DNA of 6,225 bases from Pedobacter sp. UBA1654. Its GTDB lineage: Bacteria > Bacteroidota > Bacteroidia > Sphingobacteriales > Sphingobacteriaceae. Positions 1-6,120 of this stretch are shown here, in pieces. The notes under the pieces were generated by a model, which saw only the letters and a list, made by a program, of their open reading frames with translations, was not told the origin of the DNA and ran no database searches. The position numbers and the translations under genes were made by a program. Positions within the stretch are counted from its first letter, which is position 1; each line of letters opens with the position of its first letter. The stretch covers positions 97,826 to 104,050 of the forward strand of contig DCLG01000082.1 in the NCBI GenBank assembly GCA_002320935.1. Reading direction: 5' to 3'.

Positions 1-413
1 TTGATTATAGCAAATATCAGGGAGCCTACCTGATCAAACCTAATAAAAAAGAACTTGCTGAAGCAGCAAAAACGACGAGTGTGAATACCCAGACTGAACT
101 GGAAAGTGCTGCTTCTGTTATCTTCGATTGTACCTCGGCAACATACCTTATTGTAACCCTTTCAGAGGGCGGTATTGCCATCATTACCCCGGAAACTTCC
201 AAAATTTTACCCGTAGTCGCTACTGAAGTTTATGACGTGACCGGCGCCGGGGATACTGTCATGGCAACTCTTGCATACTGCCTTTCGCTAGGGTTTGACA
301 TTGAGGATGCATGCCGCTATGCCAACTACGCTGCATCGATCGTGATTAAACAAATTGGCAGTGCCACCACTTCTACACAAGAAATTATTAATGCTATAAA
401 AATTACTCGATAA
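1..413 (+). CDS. rfaE1: D-glycero-beta-D-manno-heptose-7-phosphate kinase, 3' part (PfkB family, RfaE1)
   Basis: This is the C-terminal part of a ribokinase/PfkB-family sugar kinase whose 5' end lies outside the window. The open frame runs from base 3 without a stop, giving 136 residues; the GTG at 81 is internal. The fragment opens with DYSKYQGAYLIKPNKKEL, which resembles the DYSKYRGA..LTPNRKEL stretch of RfaE/HldE kinase domains. It continues with TLSEGG (fragment residues 52-57) and the PfkB signature DVTGAGDT, where the Asp of GAGD (about residue 84) is the expected catalytic base. The family phosphorylates D-glycero-D-manno-heptose-7-phosphate at C1 with ATP in the cytoplasm, for ADP-heptose synthesis. 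Family kinase domains are about 310-330 residues, so a bit under half is seen. The frame stops after the kinase domain with no nucleotidyltransferase domain fused, so this is the split RfaE1 form. It overlaps gmhA by one base (TAATG). The heptose assignment rests on both sequence and neighbours; another PfkB sugar kinase is less likely. Confidence 0.9.
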   Translation, partial: DYSKYQGAYLIKPNKKELAEAAKTTSVNTQTELESAASVIFDCTSATYLIVTLSEGGIAIITPETSKILPVVATEVYDVTGAGDTVMATLAYCLSLGFDIEDACRYANYAASIVIKQIGSATTSTQEIINAIKITR

Positions 414-967
414 TGATCGCGGAAGAACTGCAAAAACATCAACAAACACTTACCCGGGTGATTGAAAAACTGATTCCGGCAATCCAGCAAGGATCGGATA
501 TGCTTGGAGACGTACTGCGTGCAGGCTCAAAAGTGCTCATCGCCGGAAATGGCGGCAGCGCTGCTGATGCCCAGCACATTGCTGCAGAACTTACCGGCCG
601 CTATGTGAAAGAGCGAAAAGCACTTCCTGCGATCGCGTTAACTGTAGATACTTCCGCATTGACAGCGATATCAAATGATTATGGATTTAAACAGGTTTTT
701 TCAAGGCAGATAGCTGCCTTAGCGAGACCTGGAGACCTGTTTATTGCAATTTCAACCAGTGGAAACAGCGAAAACATTATTCATGCTCTGCACACTGCAA
801 AAGCGTATGGCTGTTTAACCTTGGGACTATCTGGCCGAGACGGTGGCAAAATGAATGAAATATGTGATTTAAACATCGTGGTTCCTGATGATACTACAGC
901 AAGAATACAGGAAATGCATATCCTTATTGGTCACATTTTCTGCAAGGCCATTGATGCTGAGTATTAA
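413..967 (+). CDS. gmhA: Phosphoheptose isomerase GmhA (sedoheptulose-7-phosphate isomerase)
   Basis: This 184-residue SIS-domain enzyme matches the usual GmhA length of about 190. It converts sedoheptulose-7-phosphate to D-glycero-D-manno-heptopyranose-7-phosphate, the first step of ADP-heptose synthesis, in the cytoplasm. Visible signatures are [19 protein letters not shown] (residues 46-64), the phosphate-binding STSGNS (114-119) and [11 protein letters not shown] (164-174). The expected zinc ligands are all present as H55, E59, Q166 and H174, each offset by 6 from E. coli H61, E65, Q172 and H180. The ATG at 413 overlaps the stop of the upstream kinase gene in a TAATG arrangement, which suggests translational coupling and supports this start. 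The next gene, rfaE2, follows 37 bp downstream if its ATG at 1005 is used. Among SIS proteins, DiaA is the main alternative, but the metal ligands and the heptose neighbours favour GmhA. Confidence 0.96.
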   Translation: MIAEELQKHQQTLTRVIEKLIPAIQQGSDMLGDVLRAGSKVLIAGNGGSAADAQHIAAELTGRYVKERKALPAIALTVDTSALTAISNDYGFKQVFSRQIAALARPGDLFIAISTSGNSENIIHALHTAKAYGCLTLGLSGRDGGKMNEICDLNIVVPDDTTARIQEMHILIGHIFCKAIDAEY

Positions 968-1004
968 CAAGGTCCAATTTACATCATCAAGTAGCTCCTT
1001 AGCC

Positions 1005-1496
1005 ATGAATACAACTACGGTACTAGCAAATAAGATTCTTAAAGGTGAAGCACTAAAATTGAAACTCCAGGAATGGAAATCCTCTGGTCAAAAGATTGTT
1101 TTCACAAATGGTTGCTTTGACCTACTCCATGCCGGACACCTCGCCTATTTGTCGGATGCTGCCAGTTTGGGAGATGTGCTGATTGTAGGGCTTAACAGCG
1201 ACTGCTCGGTGCAGAAACTAAAAGGTCCAAGTCGGCCGGTAAACGATGAAACAACCCGGGCCACCATGCTTGCGAGTATGTTCTTCATAGACGGTGTTGT
1301 AACCTTCACTGAGGATACTCCCCTTGAACTGATAAAGTTGATCAAGCCGGATGTATTAGTTAAAGGAGGAGATTACAAGATCGAACAAATCGTTGGTGCG
1401 CAGGAAGTTTTGCACAATGGCGGAACAGTTAAAATCCTTAACTTTCTTCCTGGATATTCTTCAAGCTCGATCATCAACAAAATTAAAAATAGCTAA
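1005..1496 (+). CDS. rfaE2: D-glycero-beta-D-manno-heptose 1-phosphate adenylyltransferase (RfaE2)
   Basis: This stand-alone cytidylyltransferase-like nucleotidyltransferase corresponds to the C-terminal domain of bifunctional HldE. It transfers AMP from ATP to heptose-1-phosphate, giving ADP-D,D-heptose. The product from this start is 163 residues, the usual RfaE2 size. It shows [15 protein letters not shown] with the nucleotide-binding HxGH motif (HAGH, residues 42-45), the segment [19 protein letters not shown] (62-80), KGGDY (120-124) and a Ser-rich YSSSSII (151-157) where the family has its ISSTxI-type motif. The frame is open upstream to 888, with another ATG at 954 that overlaps gmhA. 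The 1005 start is preferred because the longer forms add a low-complexity Ser-rich tail with no resemblance to the family. It lies between gmhA and a family 9 glycosyltransferase, probably in one operon. No clear Shine-Dalgarno sequence is seen. Confidence 0.92.
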   Translation: MNTTTVLANKILKGEALKLKLQEWKSSGQKIVFTNGCFDLLHAGHLAYLSDAASLGDVLIVGLNSDCSVQKLKGPSRPVNDETTRATMLASMFFIDGVVTFTEDTPLELIKLIKPDVLVKGGDYKIEQIVGAQEVLHNGGTVKILNFLPGYSSSSIINKIKNS

Positions 1497-1525
1497 ATAA
1501 GGTTAACTACAAATTTGGTAAGCGA

Positions 1526-2512
1526 TTGAAACAACCAAAAAAAATTCTGGTCATAAGATTCAGCTCTATGGGTGATATAATTTATACCACGCCAATTGTG
1601 CGTTGTCTGAAATTACAACTCCCGGGATCGGAAATTCATTTTCTTACCAAAACGCAGTTTAAATACATATACGAGAACAATCCTTACCTGGATAAGCTAC
1701 ATCTGCTTAAACCTAAGCTTAAAGACACCATAGCTGATATTAAGGCAGAGCAGTTCGACCTGATCGTCGATCTTCATAACAATCTTCGTACAACCCTGAT
1801 CAAGCTTGCAACAGGTCTGCCGGCCTCTACATATAAGAAGCAACGACTAAGAAAGTGGCTTGGTCTCAAGTTCAAATGGACCAGCCTGTACCCGAAAGAG
1901 CACCTGGTAGACCGCTATCTAAAAACGTTGCCATTTCTGGGCCTAGAAAACGACAATAAGCCAATCGACTACTACATTGCAAATGATTACCAACTTAATG
2001 ATTTTCTTCCTCCAGGTCATGCGGGTGATTTCGTAGCTTTCATCATTGGTGCTACGCATTTCACCAAACGGATGCCGGTAGAAAAGATCATTCAAATCTG
2101 CGCCGAGATCCACAGCCCTATTGTTCTTATGGGGGGCAAGGATGTACAGGCAAATGCAGAAGCTATTCAGTTGGCCCTTGGCGATAAAGTATACTCAACT
2201 TGTGGAAAAACAAACTTAGACCAATCGGTATTCATTGTCTCAAAAGCTAAAAAGGTCATCGGATTTGATACAGGGCTTACGCATATAGCAGAAGCATTCA
2301 ACATGCCCCTTGCATCTATCTGGGGTAGCACAGCTCCGGAACTGCTAGGCGTTTTTCCTTATAAGATTGACAATTCTCTTGAGGCTGGTATTCAACTACC
2401 TTGTCGGCCATGTACCAAGTTCGGGCGCGAAGCTTGTCCTTTAGGCCATTTTAAATGCATGAAAGACATCCCCAACAACATGATCACCGACTTCATTAAC
2501 CATGAAATATAA
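1526..2512 (+). CDS. Glycosyltransferase family 9 protein (ADP-heptose:LPS heptosyltransferase type)
   Basis: This 328-residue GT9 protein is close to the usual 330-350 of WaaC/WaaF-like heptosyltransferases, which transfer heptose from ADP-heptose to the LPS inner core at the cytoplasmic face of the inner membrane. The N-terminal Rossmann start is ILVIRFSSMGDIIYTTPIV, with the family's catalytic-type Asp at D17. The C-terminal half has GFDTGLTHIAEAF (246-258; DTG at 248-250) and GSTAPELLG. A WaaF-like Cys cluster follows (C293, C296, C304, C311 in the pattern CRPC...CPLGHFKC). I see no transmembrane segment. The start is a TTG at 1526: there is no in-frame ATG between the upstream stop at 1490 and Met15, and starting at Met15 would delete the first beta strand. 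It lies 29 bp after rfaE2, which supports use of ADP-heptose. The acceptor and exact linkage cannot be read from the sequence, so no waa symbol is given. Confidence 0.9.
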   Translation: MKQPKKILVIRFSSMGDIIYTTPIVRCLKLQLPGSEIHFLTKTQFKYIYENNPYLDKLHLLKPKLKDTIADIKAEQFDLIVDLHNNLRTTLIKLATGLPASTYKKQRLRKWLGLKFKWTSLYPKEHLVDRYLKTLPFLGLENDNKPIDYYIANDYQLNDFLPPGHAGDFVAFIIGATHFTKRMPVEKIIQICAEIHSPIVLMGGKDVQANAEAIQLALGDKVYSTCGKTNLDQSVFIVSKAKKVIGFDTGLTHIAEAFNMPLASIWGSTAPELLGVFPYKIDNSLEAGIQLPCRPCTKFGREACPLGHFKCMKDIPNNMITDFINHEI

Positions 2513-2554
2513 ACTTGGTACGCTATTAGCGTGTTGTTGTTGAAACTTTAAAGC

Positions 2555-3058
2555 ATGAGCAAACAGGTAATATTAGTGAGGCATGGAAATGCAAAAAGTG
2601 GTGCTTATGGTGTCGCCGACTTTGACCGCGCCTTAGATTCTAAAGGGGTTGAAGAAGCGCAGGAGATGGCATTTCGACTTAAGAACCGAAAGCTGATTCC
2701 AAAAGTATTGATCAGCAGTCCGGCAATTCGTGCAATTTCAACGGCCAGGATTTTTGCTGGCATCTGGGACAAACAACCGGAAAGTATTTTATTGGATGAT
2801 GCCATTTATGAATCGAATATCCGGAGACTTCTAAAGATCTTAAATAACCTGGCGGAGTCGGAACAATCACTTGCATTATTCGGCCATAATCCAGAAATAT
2901 CAGCCTTTGCAGATTACTTAACAGATGAAGACCTTTATTCGCTGCCAACCTGCGGTGTAGCAATTATCAATTTCGAGGTAGATCGCTGGGATATGATTAT
3001 AAAGGGAACAGGAACCATGTTGTTATTTGACTTTCCAGGTGCAGACAATGCACTCTAG
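2555..3058 (+). CDS. SixA-like histidine phosphatase family protein
   Basis: This 167-residue small branch-1 histidine phosphatase is close to E. coli SixA (about 160 residues). It has the N-terminal RHG motif (R9-H10-G11; H10 is the expected phospho-acceptor), SSPAIRA (54-60) with the second conserved Arg at R59, an acidic residue in YES (E86), and the second catalytic His in LFGHNPE (H111). SixA-family enzymes dephosphorylate phosphohistidine on phosphotransfer proteins, but many homologues of this size have unknown substrates, so the specific SixA role is inference. It follows the heptosyltransferase-like gene by 42 bp on the same strand and converges with amn, whose stop is 39 bp beyond its own. 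The ATG at 2555 places RHG at the normal distance from the N-terminus. No signal peptide is seen, so the protein is probably cytoplasmic. A direct link to LPS synthesis is not shown. Confidence 0.88.
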   Translation: MSKQVILVRHGNAKSGAYGVADFDRALDSKGVEEAQEMAFRLKNRKLIPKVLISSPAIRAISTARIFAGIWDKQPESILLDDAIYESNIRRLLKILNNLAESEQSLALFGHNPEISAFADYLTDEDLYSLPTCGVAIINFEVDRWDMIIKGTGTMLLFDFPGADNAL

Positions 3059-3097
3059 ATCGCTCAAAAACAACATGTTAACAATATAACTGGAGCG

Positions 3098-3958
3098 TTA
3101 GAACTTGAGGTGCTTAACAGTAAGGCCGTTATTCTTTAATTGCTTCAAAGATTCAATTCCTATTTTAAGGTGGGTTTCCACATAGGTGTTCGTAACATTG
3201 CTATCGCTCTCGGCAGTTTTTACACCCTCCGGAATCATGGGCTGATCCGAAACAAGCAATAAAGCCCCGGTCGGTATTTTATTCGCAAAACCAGTTGTGA
3301 ATATAGTAGCAGTTTCCATATCAACAGCCATTGCACGCAGTGTTTTCAAATACTTCTTGAATTCCTTATCATGTTCCCATACCCTACGGTTTGTGGTATA
3401 ACAAGTTCCTGTCCAGTAATCTCTGGAGTGGTCCCTGATCGTAGTTGATATTGCTTTCTGGAGGGCGAAAGATGGCAGTGCGGGTACTTCAGGTGGGAGG
3501 TAGTCGTTAGATGTACCTTCACCTCTGATTGCTGCAATTGGTAGAATTAAGTCTCCAAGTTGGTTTTTCTTTTTAAGACCACCACATTTACCAAGAAACA
3601 AAACAGCTTTGGGTTCAATGGCCGACAGTAAATCCATCATTGTCGCCGCTAAAGGACTTCCCATTCCAAAATTGATAATGGTAATTCCGTTTGCAGACAC
3701 ACTTTGCATAGGCTTGTCAATGCCCATTATTGGTGCGTCATCGTGCCATTCAGAAAACATCTGCAGATACTTACTAAAGTTAGTCAAGAGAATATATTGT
3801 CCAAAATCTTCCAGCGGACGGCCTGTATATCTCGGCAGCCAGTTCTTTACGATCTGCTCTTTAGATTTTAGTCCGGATTTTACAGGGGATTCTACTTCCT
3901 TCGGCTTTTTTACTTTGGCCGGAGTTGGGTTCTTCTTTACGTCTATTTCTTCATTCAT
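3098..3958 (-). CDS. amn: AMP nucleosidase (short Bacteroidota-type, nucleoside phosphorylase fold)
   Basis: This 286-residue protein is of the putative AMP nucleosidase (AMN-like) group, which hydrolyses AMP to adenine and ribose-5-phosphate in the cytoplasm, in purine salvage and adenylate control. It is much shorter than E. coli Amn (about 484 residues) because it lacks the separate N-terminal domain. Visible landmarks are NWLPRYTGRPL (39-49), INFGMGSP (95-102), FLGKCGGL (121-128), GTSNDYLPPEVP (148-159), the purine-phosphorylase signature VDMETATIF (212-220) and VSDQP (236-240), where the Asp of SDQ matches the catalytic Asp of the fold. Residues 1 to about 31 form an extra Lys/Pro/Glu-rich, probably disordered leader. 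The ATG at 3958 is the only plausible start: the upstream frame is stopped and no Met, GTG or TTG lies between it and the conserved core. It is transcribed away from the clpX terminator and towards the SixA-like gene. Confidence 0.93.
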   Translation of the reverse strand: MNEEIDVKKNPTPAKVKKPKEVESPVKSGLKSKEQIVKNWLPRYTGRPLEDFGQYILLTNFSKYLQMFSEWHDDAPIMGIDKPMQSVSANGITIINFGMGSPLAATMMDLLSAIEPKAVLFLGKCGGLKKKNQLGDLILPIAAIRGEGTSNDYLPPEVPALPSFALQKAISTTIRDHSRDYWTGTCYTTNRRVWEHDKEFKKYLKTLRAMAVDMETATIFTTGFANKIPTGALLLVSDQPMIPEGVKTAESDSNVTNTYVETHLKIGIESLKQLKNNGLTVKHLKF

Positions 3959-3994
3959 AAGGTTATGTTAAATATTTCACAAAAAACAAGGAGT

Positions 3995-4020
3995 AAAAAA
4001 AATCCCCTTATTCAGGGGAT
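3995..4020 (-). terminator. Intrinsic terminator after clpX
   Basis: Read on the minus strand, a 7-bp perfect stem (4014-4020 with 4002-4008, four G:C pairs, 5-nt loop) is followed at once by a run of seven U (4001 down to 3995). It starts only 5 bp beyond the clpX stop codon, which fits a classical Rho-independent terminator for the tig-clpP-clpX block. On the plus strand the same stem is followed by one C and then six T (4022-4027), so it may also stop plus-strand transcripts. Confidence 0.9.
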
Positions 4021-4025
4021 CTTTT

Positions 4026-5267
4026 TTAAGCAGCTTTAAGCTTTTTAAAATCCGCTTTCTCAAACTTTTCCACTGCATAGTCCAGTGAAATGTTCAATTC
4101 TTTTATTTCAGTATCAGATGGGATATCGAACATCGCATCCAACATAATTGCTTCACAAATTGAGCGCAATCCTCTTGCTCCAAGTTTATACTCCATCGCT
4201 TTATCTACAATGAAATCAAGCACTTCATCTTCAAAAACAAGCTTCACACCCTCATATTCAAACAACTTCACATATTGACGGAAAAGTGAATTCTTAGGTT
4301 CGGTAAGAATGTTTCTTAATGCAGCCTTGTCCAGGGGATTCAAATGTGTTAATACAGGCACACGACCAATAAGTTCAGGAATCAGTCCGAAAGACTTCAA
4401 ATCCTGAGGAGTGATGTATTTGTATAAATTCTTAAGATCCAGATCTGCTTCATCCTTGTTCACTTTGTAGCCAACAGCCTGGGTACGCAAACGATTTGCA
4501 ATTTTACGCTCAATACCATCGAAGGCGCCACCGCAGATAAACAAAATGTTATTTGTATTAACAGGAATCATTTTCTGGTCAGGATGCTTACGTCCTCCCT
4601 GAGGTGGAACATTCACAATCGTACCTTCAAGAATTTTCAAAAGTGCCTGTTGCACACCCTCACCGGAAACATCCCTGGTAATTGATGGGTTGTCACTTTT
4701 TCTGGCAACTTTATCTACCTCATCAATGTAAACGATCCCGCGTTCTGCGGAGGCTACATCATAGTCTGCAGCCTGTAACAACCGGGTTAATATACTTTCA
4801 ACATCCTCTCCCACGTAACCAGCTTCGGTCAGAACAGTTGCATCGCAAATACAGAAAGGAACGTGTAGGATCTTTGCAATTGTTTTTGCCAGTAGTGTTT
4901 TACCAGTTCCGGTTTCACCAACAAGCATGATGTTTGATTTTTCAATTTCCACCTCATCCTCTTTATTAACCTTCTGGCTTAAACGTTTATAGTGGTTGTA
5001 TACTGCAACGGATAAAACCTTTTTAGCATCATCCTGACCAATAACATATTGGTCAATATGCTGCTTAATCTCCAATGGTTTAAGCAACTTCAATGAAGCA
5101 TCGACATTTCTCGTCTTCTGGTTCCCAAATTCCTGCAATACCAATTGGTTTGCCTGTACCACGCATTTATCGCAAATATATGCGTCAAGCCCCTCAATCA
5201 GCATCAAGGTATCCTGTTTACTGGAACCACAAAATGAGCAACGAGATTCTTTTGTTTGTTTCGCCAT
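4026..5267 (-). CDS. clpX: ATP-dependent Clp protease ATP-binding subunit ClpX
   Basis: This 413-residue AAA+ unfoldase has the normal ClpX length and recognises, unfolds and threads substrates into ClpP in the cytoplasm. The N-terminal zinc-binding domain has C10, C13, C32 and C35 (CSFC...CDKC). The AAA+ module shows Walker A GETGTGKT (117-124), the pore-1 loop GYVG (150-153), Walker [10 protein letters not shown] with D182/E183, the RKH pore loop (226-228), the arginine-containing GLIPELIGR (294-302) and sensor-2 GARGL (363-367). The ClpP-docking loop reads VGY (265-267) where E. coli has IGF; I recall the same change in other Bacteroidota ClpX proteins. It starts 4 bp after the clpP stop, which implies co-transcription and probably coupled translation. 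The stop codon is followed immediately by a strong terminator. The protein appears complete, with no damage to key motifs. Confidence 0.99.
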   Translation of the reverse strand: MAKQTKESRCSFCGSSKQDTLMLIEGLDAYICDKCVVQANQLVLQEFGNQKTRNVDASLKLLKPLEIKQHIDQYVIGQDDAKKVLSVAVYNHYKRLSQKVNKEDEVEIEKSNIMLVGETGTGKTLLAKTIAKILHVPFCICDATVLTEAGYVGEDVESILTRLLQAADYDVASAERGIVYIDEVDKVARKSDNPSITRDVSGEGVQQALLKILEGTIVNVPPQGGRKHPDQKMIPVNTNNILFICGGAFDGIERKIANRLRTQAVGYKVNKDEADLDLKNLYKYITPQDLKSFGLIPELIGRVPVLTHLNPLDKAALRNILTEPKNSLFRQYVKLFEYEGVKLVFEDEVLDFIVDKAMEYKLGARGLRSICEAIMLDAMFDIPSDTEIKELNISLDYAVEKFEKADFKKLKAA

Positions 5268-5271
5268 TTTA

Positions 5272-5961
5272 TTATTTGTTGTGTCCTATCAATACCTCAT
5301 CAATCATTCCAAATTCTTTAGCTTCATCAGCTTTCATCCAGTAATCACGGTCTGAGGCTTTCTCCACCCATTCGTAGGTTTGGCCTGAATGGTTGGAAAT
5401 GATATCATATAATTCTTTCTTTAACTTAAGCATCTCTCTTAAATTGATCTCCATATCGGAAGCAACACCCTGTGCACCTCCGGAAGGCTGGTGAATCATC
5501 ACTCGAGAGTGTGGTAGAGCAGCGCGTTTTCCTTTTGCACCTGCAACCAATAATACAGCTCCCATAGATGCTGCCATACCGGTACAGATCGTAGCCACAT
5601 CCGGGCTGATGTATTGCATGGTATCGTAAATTCCAAGACCAGCGTATACTGAACCTCCTGGTGAGTTGATGTAAATCTGAATATCGCGGTTGTTATCGGT
5701 AGACTGCAGGAAAAGCAGTTGAGCCTGAATGATGTTCGCATTACCATCATGAATAGCATCACCTAAGAAAATGATACGATCCATCATCAAACGAGAAAAA
5801 ACATCCATCTGAGCCACGTTCAACTGGCGCTCTTCGATAATATATGGGGTCATGCTTTTCGGATTATTATTGGTTCTACCAATAAAACGATCCACATTCA
5901 ACCCGTTAATACGATGATGCTTTACAGCATATTTTCTAAATTCATCTTTGTCTATATTCAT
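5272..5961 (-). CDS. clpP: ATP-dependent Clp protease proteolytic subunit ClpP
   Basis: This 229-residue serine peptidase (S14) forms the barrel protease that degrades proteins delivered by ClpX. The catalytic triad is visible as S132 in GMAASMGA (128-135), H157 in MIHQP and D206 in DRDYW, aligned with mature E. coli S97, H122 and D171. The oxyanion-hole strand is INSPGGSVYAGLGIYD. The core FSRLMMDRIIFLG is preceded by about 55 residues, longer than the E. coli propeptide region (14 residues plus a short N-loop). Residues 1-35 are Lys/His/Asn-rich and resemble the N-terminus I recall from other Bacteroidota ClpP. It lies between tig (159 bp upstream) and clpX (4 bp downstream), the conserved proteostasis order. 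The ATG at 5961 is kept because the leader YAVKHHRINGLNVD is itself family-like. No convincing promoter was found upstream, though two inverted repeats lie there. Confidence 0.99.
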   Translation of the reverse strand: MNIDKDEFRKYAVKHHRINGLNVDRFIGRTNNNPKSMTPYIIEERQLNVAQMDVFSRLMMDRIIFLGDAIHDGNANIIQAQLLFLQSTDNNRDIQIYINSPGGSVYAGLGIYDTMQYISPDVATICTGMAASMGAVLLVAGAKGKRAALPHSRVMIHQPSGGAQGVASDMEINLREMLKLKKELYDIISNHSGQTYEWVEKASDRDYWMKADEAKEFGMIDEVLIGHNK

Positions 5962-5985
5962 CTGTAAGTTGTTTCTATTTGTCCT

Positions 5986-6015
5986 TTACCAATAGTACTA
6001 ATTCTAAATTGGTAA
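5986..6015. repeat. 8-bp inverted repeat upstream of clpP
   Basis: Perfect 8-bp arms (5986-5993 and 6008-6015, ttaccaat/attggtaa) are separated by 14 bp. The left arm overlaps by one base the 8-bp palindrome tagtacta (5993-6000). The element sits about 25-54 bp before the clpP start codon. It could be an operator-like dyad or a weak 5'-UTR hairpin, but its low G+C content means chance is quite possible. Confidence 0.35.
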
Positions 6016-6052
6016 TTAATTATTGCAATGTAAAATTTGAATTCTGGTATAC

Positions 6053-6086
6053 AAGTAAGGCGGCCTTTATTTGGGCCGCCTTACTT
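6053..6086 (-). terminator. Strong hairpin between tig and clpP, possible tig terminator
   Basis: A perfect 13-bp inverted repeat (6053-6065 with 6074-6086) with an 8-nt loop has seven consecutive G:C pairs next to the loop. It begins 34 bp after the trigger factor stop and ends 91 bp before the clpP start. Neither side carries a proper U-tract, so it is not a textbook intrinsic terminator. It may end or attenuate tig transcripts, or protect an RNA 3' end made by processing. The strand is assigned from the flanking genes. Confidence 0.6.
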
Positions 6087-6120
6087 AAATATTATATATA
6101 GTAGATTTGTTTTTCAACAA

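Noticed and set aside
81..413. GTG at 81 as a true start for a short kinase-like protein
   Set aside because: The frame is open to the window edge, and the residues before it match RfaE kinase sequence, so this is the 3' part of a longer gene.
1145..1345. 66-residue minus-strand ORF within rfaE2
   Set aside because: It lies wholly inside a well-supported gene on the other strand and has no recognisable motif.
2605..2963. Two overlapping minus-strand ORFs within the SixA-like gene
   Set aside because: They are antisense to a gene with intact RHG and second-His motifs, and neither looks like a protein family.
3061..3097. 5-bp inverted repeat between the SixA-like gene and amn as a shared terminator
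   Set aside because: The stem is short, the loop is 27 nt and there is no T-run on either side.
3609..3971. 120-residue plus-strand ORF antisense to amn
   Set aside because: It mirrors amn, which has clear nucleosidase motifs. Its Phe/Ser-rich tail is the complement of the Lys/Glu-rich amn leader.
4090..5344. Plus-strand ORFs antisense to clpX and clpP
   Set aside because: They are shadows of highly conserved genes and have no motifs of their own.
5499..5762. 87-residue minus-strand ORF overlapping clpP in another frame
   Set aside because: It is on the same strand but out of frame with an intact ClpP, and its sequence is not protein-like.
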